A program made the translations under genes and the position numbers. This document shows, one piece after another, positions 1 to 6,425 of a stretch of 16,246 nt of DNA. Within the stretch, counting starts at the first letter, position 1; each line of letters starts with the position of its first letter. The DNA comes from Actinomycetota bacterium (GTDB lineage Bacteria; Actinomycetota; Humimicrobiia; Humimicrobiales; Humimicrobiaceae): NCBI GenBank assembly GCA_023380915.1, contig JAMCSM010000148.1, forward strand, positions 1 through 16,246, written 5' to 3'. Under the pieces are notes generated by a model. The model had not been told where the DNA came from. It saw nothing but the letters and a program-made list of their open reading frames with translations, and made no database searches.

Positions 1-23
1 AAATGTTATCACAAATACCGCTT
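1..23. repeat. Left arm of a perfect 23-bp inverted repeat
   Basis: These bases are the exact reverse complement of positions 417-439. On the plus strand the arm reads as the start codon and first codons of the ferritin-like gene (MLSQIPL), after which the sequence diverges and reaches a stop within 9 codons. The arm touches the window edge, so the repeat may be longer. It may be a fold-back join at a contig end or a real invertible repeat; the sequence alone does not decide. Confidence 0.85.
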
Positions 24-152
24 TCATATTTATGGATTTTATTTCCATGATTATAAGTATCAGGACTGATAATTTTATAAACCTTCAAAATTGCTATTAC
101 TGAATCTTAACTTTTTTTAAATATTATTATTGTTATTACAAAGTAATACTAT

Positions 153-437
153 TTATTTTTTCAGTTCTTTTTCAACTTCTTTTTTACCAGCCTCAAGTTC
201 GGAAGCCTGCTGGTTATCAAGCCTTAAAAGAAGAGCCTGGAATTCGCCCACATGTGTCTTTTCTTCCTTAGCAATGTCAAGGATGACTCTTTTGACATCT
301 TTATTTTGCGTATATCCGGCCATCTGTTCATATAAATTTATAGCATCCAGTTCGGCCATCATCCCGAGCCTTAATATTTCCTTGTCTATAAACTCTTTAT
401 TTACCTTTGCCAGTTCAAGCGGTATTTGTGATAACAT
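153..437 (-). CDS. Encapsulin-type ferritin-like protein (EncFtn/FLP family)
   Basis: This 94-residue protein is a small two-helix ferritin-like protein of the kind enclosed in encapsulin nanocompartments, where it oxidises Fe2+ for storage. The iron-site residues of encapsulated ferritin (E32, E34, Y39, E62, H65 in the Rhodospirillum protein) have counterparts at a constant offset: E29, D31, Y36, E59 and H62, in AELDAINLYEQM and AKEEKTHVGEF. From memory, it closely resembles the ferritin-like domain fused to the Pyrococcus encapsulin shell, but here it is free-standing. The charged tail (about 78-94) has no cargo-loading peptide that I recognise. The ATG follows a strong AAGGAAAGG ribosome binding site (446-454), 8 nt away and 2 nt past the upstream tRNA. 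A shell gene would be expected nearby but would lie outside the window. Bases 24-152 downstream hold no convincing gene; there is a weak AT-rich hairpin at 134-148 and a 14-bp dyad at 58-71. Confidence 0.85.
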   Translation of the reverse strand: MLSQIPLELAKVNKEFIDKEILRLGMMAELDAINLYEQMAGYTQNKDVKRVILDIAKEEKTHVGEFQALLLRLDNQQASELEAGKKEVEKELKK

Positions 438-439
438 TT
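417..439. repeat. Right arm of a perfect 23-bp inverted repeat
   Basis: This arm pairs exactly with positions 1-23 and covers the start codon and first six further codons of the ferritin-like gene. Its ribosome binding site at 446-454 lies just outside. If recombination occurred between the arms, positions 24-416 would flip and the gene body would lose its start and ribosome binding site. Confidence 0.85.
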
Positions 440-456
440 TATTTTCCTTTCCTTAT

Positions 457-534
457 TGGTCGGGATGGAGGGATTTGAACCCTCGACCTCAGCGTCCCGA
501 ACGCTGCGCGCTAGCCAAGCTGCGCTACATCCCG
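457..534 (-). tRNA. tRNA-Pro (anticodon CGG), CCA encoded
   Basis: The minus strand folds as a full cloverleaf: acceptor CGGGATG/CATCCCG, D stem GCGC/GCGC, anticodon stem CAGCG/CGCTG with loop TTCGGGA (anticodon CGG at 497-499), and T stem GAGGG/CCCTC with loop TTCAAAT. The C1-G72 pair, A73 and G37 suit bacterial proline tRNA. CCA is encoded at 457-459. It lies 101 nt after dusB with no clear terminator between, so it could be read from the dusB transcript. I found no convincing promoter of its own. Confidence 0.96.
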
Positions 535-635
535 AAAATTACTGGATATTTTCATAATTAACAAGGTATATAATACCAGAAAGTTTCTTATTTTATATAA
601 TCAGCTGGCAATAAAATAAAAAATTATTGGAAAAT

Positions 636-1826
636 TTAAGAACTAATGTTATTCAAAGTTGAAATAATATGTTTAACATCATTAAAATTACTTATCTTGA
701 AAAAATCAGACTTTATTTTACTGATACCTCTGGTACCTTTAAATATCCAGATTAAATATTTTCTAAATTCTTTTACAGCTTTTGCTTCATCTTTAAAATA
801 AATTAAAAATTTTAAATATAAAATTGCAAAATTTTGTTTCCAATTTATATCAGGGCAGTAATCATTACTTTTTAATTTAAGTCTGTCAAGAGATTGGTTT
901 AAAAATTCATGTGTGCCCACGTACTTGGAACCAATTCCGTTTTTTACTATTTGAAAATCTCTGTTTAAGTTCAATAACAATGAAACCAGCGTATCCAGAA
1001 ATATCCACATACTTCCTTTTGATGCCCGCCCCAGCATCAATGCATCGCACTTTGTATAATTTAACACTCTAATTGCTTTTTCGGGAGAATCTATATCCCC
1101 GCTGACAATGACAGGAATTTTTACCTTTTCTTTTACCTGTCTGATTACATCATAATTAACTTCACCGGAAAAACCCTGCCTTACTGTTCTTCCATGAATA
1201 GTAATAGCGCTAATGCCATTGCTCTCTGCAATTTCTGCAATCTTACAAACATTTATATTATTTTTATCCCAGCCAATCCTTACCTTAATGGTTACCGGTT
1301 TTTTTACTGCCCGGGTTATCTTTGAAATTATTGATTTAATTTTTTCTTCATCCTGCAGTAGAAAACCGCCGCTCTTAGATTTTAAAACCTTTGCCACCGG
1401 ACATCCCATATTGATGTCTATAATATCAGCTTTTGGCTCAATTATTTTTGCTGCTTCTGAAATAATGATTGGATCAGAACCAAAAATCTGTATTGCGCAG
1501 GGCTTTTCATAATCCGTTATTTCTGCAAGATCCAGGCTGTTTTTATGTTTAAAATAAATTCCATAGCTTGTAATCATTTCAGAAAAGGTTAATGCAGCTC
1601 CAAAAGCTCTTGCAATTATCCTGTACGTATTGTCACTTATCCCCGCAAGTGGTGCAGAAACCAAAGGATTTTTAATCAAAACATTTCCAATTTTAAATGA
1701 ATGATGAATTGGAGATTCAACCGCAGTCACCTTTAAAAAAGGAATTCTGCATAAACATTCTTTAAGATAACCAGCTTTCATCTTAACTAATTCAGGTATG
1801 AGGTCAGCTAAATTAAAATCAGACAT
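636..1826 (-). CDS. dusB: tRNA-dihydrouridine synthase (DusB-type)
   Basis: This flavoenzyme reduces specific uridines in the tRNA D-loop to dihydrouridine using FMN and NADPH. The TIM-barrel signatures are clear: LVSAPLAGISD (55-65) at the FMN site, DINMGCPVAKV with catalytic Cys142, KVRIGW (181-186), HGRT (211-214), VSGDI (241-245) and LMLGRA (263-268), followed by a helical C-terminal domain. At 396 residues it is longer than usual DusB (about 320-330). The extra part is mainly a 45-residue N-terminal extension; Met16 is an alternative start but still leaves an extension. Its ATG overlaps the end of the upstream DtxR-type gene by 8 nt, so it is probably translated from the iron transcript. 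In Bacillus, dusB sits next to folK, which fits the wider neighbourhood. Confidence 0.93.
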   Translation of the reverse strand: MSDFNLADLIPELVKMKAGYLKECLCRIPFLKVTAVESPIHHSFKIGNVLIKNPLVSAPLAGISDNTYRIIARAFGAALTFSEMITSYGIYFKHKNSLDLAEITDYEKPCAIQIFGSDPIIISEAAKIIEPKADIIDINMGCPVAKVLKSKSGGFLLQDEEKIKSIISKITRAVKKPVTIKVRIGWDKNNINVCKIAEIAESNGISAITIHGRTVRQGFSGEVNYDVIRQVKEKVKIPVIVSGDIDSPEKAIRVLNYTKCDALMLGRASKGSMWIFLDTLVSLLLNLNRDFQIVKNGIGSKYVGTHEFLNQSLDRLKLKSNDYCPDINWKQNFAILYLKFLIYFKDEAKAVKEFRKYLIWIFKGTRGISKIKSDFFKISNFNDVKHIISTLNNISS

Positions 1827-2292
1827 TTACTTTTGTTTCATTAACTTTAGTTATATTTTTACCGCTTTTAACAAAATGATTGAATCTCTCAAGCCATTCC
1901 GGGTAACTTGCAGGATTTGATTCCAGAAACTCCATTAATTTTATAATCCTGTCAAGTGTATTTTTACTTATATGATGCTCCATACCACATGCATCTTTCT
2001 CGGAAATATGATTATCCATTCCAAGAAACTGGCTTAAGAACTTATAAATTTCTTTATGTTTTTTATAAATCAATTTTGCCGCATCAGCACCACTTTTCGT
2101 AAGATTAAGATAGCCATATTTTTCATGAACAATAAGTTCTCTTTCCTGTAATTTTGAAATTGCATCCACAACCGAAGGCATCTTTACATTCAGAAAACTT
2201 GCTATTTCCTTAACTCTTACAACTTTATTTTTTGACCCTATCAGATAAACTGCCTCAAGATAATCTTCCAGACTGTCACTCAAGGATATCAT
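1819..2292 (-). CDS. DtxR/MntR-family metal-dependent transcriptional regulator
   Basis: This is a metal-sensing repressor with an N-terminal winged helix (about 5-65) and a DtxR dimerisation domain (about 70-135); it lacks the SH3-like third domain. I chose the ATG at 2292 (157 residues) because GGGGTGG lies at the right distance, although an in-frame GTG exists at 2301. With this start the predicted ligands are D10, E13, H79, C102, E105 and H106. The N-terminal pair resembles manganese-type MntR (D8, E11), while Cys102 with E105-H106 matches iron-type DtxR, so metal choice is ambiguous. It overlaps the end of the DtxR-FeoA gene by 17 nt and dusB by 8 nt. Its position in the feo transcript suggests that it represses iron or manganese uptake and possibly its own operon. 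Confidence 0.9.
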   Translation of the reverse strand: MISLSDSLEDYLEAVYLIGSKNKVVRVKEIASFLNVKMPSVVDAISKLQERELIVHEKYGYLNLTKSGADAAKLIYKKHKEIYKFLSQFLGMDNHISEKDACGMEHHISKNTLDRIIKLMEFLESNPASYPEWLERFNHFVKSGKNITKVNETKVNV

Positions 2293-2989
2293 TAACACCA
2301 CCCCGCTTATTTTTTTTCTTGCCTTTCCCGGAGGATTCTTTTTTTAATATCACATAAATAGAATCTGCAATTTCACTGTCAACCGCTACCTGGGTAAAGC
2401 CGACTTGAAAAACATATGATGGGAATCTATGCAAAAGAGTAATTTCCCTGCCGGGCAATACTCCCATAACCATCATCTTTTGCAATTTCTTGTCATCCAG
2501 GGTATGCAAGTATACAACTTTTCCCCTTTGACCTTGTGCTAATGCTGAAAGAGGTTTTATACTTGATTCTACCAGCCATTTGGATTGAATGCAGCATTTG
2601 CCCTGAGGTATGGGTTTTCCATGCGGACAAATCTTAGGATGTCCCAGCAAAATACATATGTTTTCCTCTACTTCTTCATTAAGAATATGTTCAAATTGAC
2701 AGGATGGACTGTGTACAGACTCCTTTTTTAATTGAAGCACATCAACCAGGAGCCTTTCAGCGAGCCTATGTCGCCGTACAATGCTCTGGCCATACTCCTT
2801 CCCTTTGTCCAGCAATTTTATTTTATTGTCTTCAGTTGAAATATAACCAATTTTAGAAAGATCATCTAATGCTGAAGTTTCAATTTCAATGTTAGCCAGT
2901 TCATCTAAATTTGAGAAGGCTTTCTTCTTTTCTACCTGGTCTATCCACAATGATTCCAGGATTTCTTCTTCTATATTCGGTATCTTCAT
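2276..2989 (-). CDS. DtxR-family regulator with C-terminal FeoA domain
   Basis: This 237-residue protein has a divergent winged-helix N-terminus (about 5-65), a DtxR metal-binding and dimerisation domain (about 70-128) and a FeoA/SH3-like domain (about 143-216). The middle domain shows RRHRLAERLL (H74, E78), CQFEH (C97, E100, H101) and HPKICPHGKPIP (117-128), all typical of the iron-dependent branch. Cys132 and Cys133 add a further possible metal site. The basic tail (221-230, rich in K and G) is unusual. In many bacteria FeoA is a separate partner of FeoB; here the only FeoA-like domain in the operon is fused to the regulator, so it may serve regulation, FeoB contact or both. The ATG overlaps the upstream cysteine-rich gene as ATGA, which implies translational coupling. 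Confidence 0.9.
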   Translation of the reverse strand: MKIPNIEEEILESLWIDQVEKKKAFSNLDELANIEIETSALDDLSKIGYISTEDNKIKLLDKGKEYGQSIVRRHRLAERLLVDVLQLKKESVHSPSCQFEHILNEEVEENICILLGHPKICPHGKPIPQGKCCIQSKWLVESSIKPLSALAQGQRGKVVYLHTLDDKKLQKMMVMGVLPGREITLLHRFPSYVFQVGFTQVAVDSEIADSIYVILKKESSGKGKKKNKRGGVNDILE

Positions 2990-3162
2990 TTTTCTTTTTT
3001 AAACCTCTCCCTTAACTTTTTTATAAACTTGGGTTCAATTGGCATCTCATAACCACAATTTGGGCATCTGACAAGCTCACATGATTTGGAAAACATGCAA
3101 CCATTGCATGCATCCTGCGCTTTTTCTTCATCAAATTCCAATCCGCATAATGAACATTTCAT
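2986..3162 (-). CDS. Small seven-cysteine zinc-ribbon-like protein in the feo operon
   Basis: This 58-residue reading frame starts MKCSLCG and carries seven cysteines at 3, 6, 19, 22, 28, 33 and 36, including the pairs C3-x2-C6, C19-x2-C22 and C33-x2-C36 (CPNCGYEMP). The tail (44-58) is strongly basic. Both ends use ATGA overlaps: its ATG shares bases with the feoB stop and its TGA shares bases with the ATG of the DtxR-FeoA gene. An AGGTG ribosome binding site lies 8 nt before the start. The exact coupling and the ordered cysteines make it a real gene. I do not know its function. The pattern suggests binding of zinc or iron, and the position suggests an accessory or sensor for FeoB. It lacks the membrane segment of the known FeoB-associated cysteine-rich membrane protein family. 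Confidence 0.85.
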   Translation of the reverse strand: MKCSLCGLEFDEEKAQDACNGCMFSKSCELVRCPNCGYEMPIEPKFIKKLRERFKKEK

Positions 3163-5192
3163 ATTTTAACACCTAAAACTTTTAATAATATATTTAATGC
3201 TGCCCCAACTATAAAAGCAAACGGAAAAATAATTGCACCCATCGCAACTGCTGTCTTAATTCCTCTTTCTTTTGCGGTAATGGAAAATTGAGCAATACAG
3301 GGTATAAATAATGTCATTGTTACAACTGCAACAACCAAAGGAATACCGATAAGAAAAAGCGCAGGATGCATGCAATGTAAACCAGCAGCCCCAAAATCCC
3401 TTCTAAAAAATCCAAATAAAAAAGCTTTAGCAGCTTCCGGGGGAAGTCCAATCCATCTTACCGGAAATTCCAGAATTTTTATGAGAAAATCAAAAATTCT
3501 TGTTATTTTTCCGATCCAGATAACCACACTTGCAGCAATAAACAGAGGAAAAATTTCCTTAAAATACCACTTTACCCTTGAAAAAGTTTTAATAAGAACA
3601 TTTGAAACTCTGGGCCATCTGAGCGGCGGGACAACCATGTAAAATAGAGGTTTTTCTCCAGGCAGTATTTTAGCTGCCAGGTAACCGACAAGTATAAAGA
3701 CTAATACTATAACTAAAATCCAAATACCAAAAGCCCTAAAATTCCCGGACAAAAGTGCAATCATGACTCCAAGCTGTGCAGAACATGGAATAGCCAGTGC
3801 CAGCAGGAATGAGGAAATGATTTTTTCTCTTTTTGTCTCCAGGGTCCTTGTAACCATGGTAGCCATAGTGGAACAACCAAAACCTAAAACTATAGGAATG
3901 ACTGCACGGCCATTCAATCCTATTTTCTTAAAAGCTCTATCTACAAGCATAGCAAGCCTTGGAAGGTAACCTGTATCTTCTATAATAGAAAAAGCCAGAA
4001 AAAAGGTAGTAACTATAGGCAATATTATTGCCACAGCATACCTGACACCCAAAGTGATTATTCCATATTCGTTAGCTATCAGATCCTGTAAAATTTTCCA
4101 TGGTATGACCGAAGCAACCCAATTGTTAACTGCCGGATTGATATAGTTTCCAAATAATTTTCCTTCCAGAAAATTTACTGCAATTTGGGCACCAAAAACA
4201 CCAACAAATTCATAAAGAGCAAATATAATAACAAAAAAAATTGGAAATCCTATCCATGGGTTCATAGTTGCTCTGCTAAGCCTGTCCCTTAAGGTTAATT
4301 TAACCTCTTTATTTTTTGTAATAACCTGATCGCTGATATCGGTGGCAATTTTTTGTCTCTCTAAAGATATAATATAATTCAGGGGCTGGCTGTACTTATT
4401 TTTTGTTTCATTAACGATAGTTTTTATTATTGAATAATTCTTCTCTTTTAAAGACACGACTTTAGAAACTTCTTCATCTTCTAAAAGAAGAAGCATAGCT
4501 ATTGAATTTTTGGATAAGCGGTATTCATATTCAAGCAAGCTGACGATTTCTTTTAAAGCCTTATCTATAACTTCACTGTAAGAATAAGAAATTGCGGTAT
4601 CATTGGGTTCTCTGCTGCTGTAAGATTTTATTGCCTCTTTCAACATGTCAATATTTTTACCCGAGACAGCTGTAGTTTCAATAACAGGAATCCCAAGCAT
4701 TTTCTGAAGCTTTTCTATATTTATAGATAAGCCAAGGTTTTCAGCCTCATCCATAATATTAAGATTTAAAATAAGAGGCAGCTTTGCCTCTATCAATTGT
4801 ATTGTGAATGGAAGCATGGATTCCAAATTTTTTGCATCTATTACCTGGATAACAATTTTAGGTTTTTCTTCAAGAATAATTGTTCTGGCTACCTTTTCTT
4901 CCTCAGTTATCGGCAATAGCGAATATGCGCCGGGAGTATCAATTATCTGATATTCCCTTGCATCAAATTTTCCTTTACCCCTGAATACCTCTACGGTAGT
5001 CCCCGGATAATTGGATACTGTGGCATAACTACCTGTCAGTATATTAAAAATTACACTTTTGCCAACATTTGGGTTTCCAATTATGGCAATTTTATCAAAG
5101 GGAGTTAAATCCTCTGTTTTGGTTTCACAATGACATGAGGATTTTGGACCAAATCCTTTTATGAACTTTTTAAAAACTTTTAATAGTCCCAT
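3159..5192 (-). CDS. feoB: Ferrous iron transport protein B (FeoB)
   Basis: FeoB is the inner-membrane Fe2+ importer with a cytosolic GTPase domain. Numbered from the chosen ATG (677 residues), the G-domain shows G1 GNPNVGKS (39-46), a GTT G2 region, G3 DTPG (85-88) and G4 NIMD (145-148). A helical linker domain and a membrane part follow, with the gate motif GFGCSTMATMVTRTLETKRE, the IPCSAQL motif and FFRRDFGAAGLHCMHP. A short N-terminal segment carries a Cys-His-Cys (SCHC, 19-22). An in-frame GTG at 5216 would add eight hydrophobic residues; I prefer 5192 because a GGGCGG sequence sits 8 nt before it and GTG has no ribosome binding site. It is the first gene of the iron operon, has its own promoter region, and its stop overlaps the next gene. 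Confidence 0.95.
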   Translation of the reverse strand: MGLLKVFKKFIKGFGPKSSCHCETKTEDLTPFDKIAIIGNPNVGKSVIFNILTGSYATVSNYPGTTVEVFRGKGKFDAREYQIIDTPGAYSLLPITEEEKVARTIILEEKPKIVIQVIDAKNLESMLPFTIQLIEAKLPLILNLNIMDEAENLGLSINIEKLQKMLGIPVIETTAVSGKNIDMLKEAIKSYSSREPNDTAISYSYSEVIDKALKEIVSLLEYEYRLSKNSIAMLLLLEDEEVSKVVSLKEKNYSIIKTIVNETKNKYSQPLNYIISLERQKIATDISDQVITKNKEVKLTLRDRLSRATMNPWIGFPIFFVIIFALYEFVGVFGAQIAVNFLEGKLFGNYINPAVNNWVASVIPWKILQDLIANEYGIITLGVRYAVAIILPIVTTFFLAFSIIEDTGYLPRLAMLVDRAFKKIGLNGRAVIPIVLGFGCSTMATMVTRTLETKREKIISSFLLALAIPCSAQLGVMIALLSGNFRAFGIWILVIVLVFILVGYLAAKILPGEKPLFYMVVPPLRWPRVSNVLIKTFSRVKWYFKEIFPLFIAASVVIWIGKITRIFDFLIKILEFPVRWIGLPPEAAKAFLFGFFRRDFGAAGLHCMHPALFLIGIPLVVAVVTMTLFIPCIAQFSITAKERGIKTAVAMGAIIFPFAFIVGAALNILLKVLGVKI

Positions 5193-5287
5193 AAATAAAA
5201 CCGCCCATAATACCACTTTCTGTTATTTTTTATTTTCTTTTACCCAAATACTGCTTAAAAATTTTTTAAAATAAGAAAATAAAAACT

Positions 5288-5322
5288 ATTATATATACCT
5301 ATAAATGTTAAGTATGGCTAAC
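5288..5322 (-). promoter_or_regulatory. feoB promoter region with a DtxR-box-like dyad
   Basis: On the minus strand a perfect -10 TATAAT (5288-5293) lies about 95 nt before the feoB ATG. Upstream of it is GTTAGCCATACTTAAC (5307-5322), with GTTA/TAAC arms and a half that matches the GTTAGCC core of DtxR/IdeR boxes; flanking A and T runs extend the symmetry imperfectly. No good -35 is visible at standard spacing, as might be expected if the dyad replaces it. Repression by one of the two downstream regulators is inferred. The rest of 5217-5433 holds no gene and no clear terminator for coaX. Confidence 0.45.
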
Positions 5323-5433
5323 TTTACAGGATTTTTGTGCAAATGTCAATGAGCAAGTAACATAACAAAAAATGTGATTTTAGATAAGAATATAAACATT
5401 TGCTGAGACGTTTTATTTTAGCTGAAAACCTTT

Positions 5434-6216
5434 TTATTCTTTATTTTTATCTATCAATATTTTCAGGCCTTTAAGGGTAAGATTGGGGTCATGAACCGTT
5501 ATCCATTTGCTTCTGCTAACCATTAAAAACGCGAGGCCGCCTGTGGCAATCACCTTTGGGCTAAAGGAGGCATCTTTCTGTTTCTCTTCATCTATTATTT
5601 TTTCGGTTAGAAAATCCACTTGTCCTAAAAAACCATAGAGTATCCCAGACCTTATTCCATTATAGGTATTGCTGCCAATCACTTTTTCAGGCCAGCTTAA
5701 ATCAACTTTTGAAAGTTTTGCGGCAAAATTAAAAAGAGCCTCGGAAGAAATTTCGATGCCGGGAGCAATAACTCCGCCTATATATTCACCCTTTGATGAT
5801 AATATATCCCAGGTTGTTGCTGTACCAAAATCCACCACAATTGACGGAAAACCATAAATTTCTTTTGCAGCAACTGAATTTGCAATCCTGTCAGCTCCGA
5901 TTTCTCCGGGAAAATCATAATTAATTTTAAGGTCTGTCCTTACATTGATTCCTAAAATAAATGGTACAATTTTGAAATACTTATCACTCATTTTATTAAT
6001 TTCTTCAAGAATCCTGGGGACAACACATGATACTGCTATTTCTGTAACCGAGGAAGGAATGTAATCAGAATTTTTCATAAAACTCAATATTGCAGAAGCT
6101 ATTTCATCTGCAGTTTCATGACGTGGTGTAACCATCCTCCACGAAGAAATAATCTCACTATCTTTAAATAAACCAATTACTGTCTGGGTATTTCCTATAT
6201 CAATTGCCAGGAGCAT
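5434..6216 (-). CDS. coaX: Type III pantothenate kinase (CoaX)
   Basis: CoaX phosphorylates pantothenate in the first step of coenzyme A synthesis and belongs to the ASKHA fold. The 260-residue length is normal. The phosphate loop DIGNT is at 6-10, GADR with the probable catalytic Asp109 at 107-110, DFGTATT at 129-135, and GGVIAPG at 147-153, followed by the C-terminal ATGGLA motif near 224. The gene is flanked by non-coding stretches on both sides (209 nt before, 217 nt after) and has a candidate promoter of its own, so it is probably transcribed alone. coaX near ftsH and the folate genes also occurs in Bacillus. Confidence 0.95.
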   Translation of the reverse strand: MLLAIDIGNTQTVIGLFKDSEIISSWRMVTPRHETADEIASAILSFMKNSDYIPSSVTEIAVSCVVPRILEEINKMSDKYFKIVPFILGINVRTDLKINYDFPGEIGADRIANSVAAKEIYGFPSIVVDFGTATTWDILSSKGEYIGGVIAPGIEISSEALFNFAAKLSKVDLSWPEKVIGSNTYNGIRSGILYGFLGQVDFLTEKIIDEEKQKDASFSPKVIATGGLAFLMVSRSKWITVHDPNLTLKGLKILIDKNKE

Positions 6217-6300
6217 TTTTTATCTTTGCCTTTCTAAGAACTATCTGCCAAAATTTTTTATTATTTTTTTTAATTCTGAATTCGTAATATCCTAAAATAA

Positions 6301-6324
6301 ATGACAATCAAAATGACAATCAAA
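6301..6324. repeat. Two tandem copies of a 12-bp repeat
   Basis: ATGACAATCAAA occurs twice in direct, contiguous copies. It lies between the candidate coaX promoter and the gene, so it would be in the 5' untranslated region. It may be simple slippage or a paired protein-binding site; no function is known. Confidence 0.8.
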
Positions 6325-6338
6325 AATTAAGTTAAAAT

Positions 6339-6368
6339 ATAATAAGCTCCACGACCGATACCTTTCAA
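6339..6368 (-). promoter_or_regulatory. Candidate sigma70-type promoter for coaX
   Basis: On the minus strand TTGAAA (6363-6368) and TATTAT (6339-6344) are separated by 18 nt. The -35 differs from consensus at one position and the -10 at two. The site is in the 209-nt gap between moeA and coaX, which otherwise holds only the 12-bp tandem repeat. Confidence 0.45.
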
Positions 6369-6425
6369 TTAAATTACTTCCAAAGCTATTAAACACTTTC
6401 TCTCTCTAAGAATTTGTTTGATGAT

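Noticed and set aside
1..48. Minus-strand frame starting MEIKSINMKAVFVITF and running off the left edge
   Set aside because: Only 16 codons are visible, with no good ribosome binding site, and half of it overlaps the inverted repeat that may be an assembly artefact. Not supported enough to list as a gene.
130..561. 143-codon plus-strand frame across the ferritin-like gene and tRNA
   Set aside because: It is antisense to two well-supported genes, contains the tRNA in reverse, and its protein resembles nothing I know.
535..635. Promoter for tRNA-Pro
   Set aside because: The best -35/-10 pairs either end at the tRNA itself or match poorly. The GGTAT/ATACC mini-hairpin at 565-577 is too short to be a terminator or a strong signal.
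5187..5208. Short out-of-frame ATG frame overlapping the feoB start, as a possible leader peptide
   Set aside because: It encodes about 12 residues, has no ribosome binding site and no regulatory residue bias; likely chance in an AT-rich leader.
5339..5403. GCAAATGT/ACATTTGC inverted repeat between coaX and feoB as a coaX terminator
   Set aside because: The arms are only 8 bp with a 49-nt loop and no T tract follows; too weak to call.
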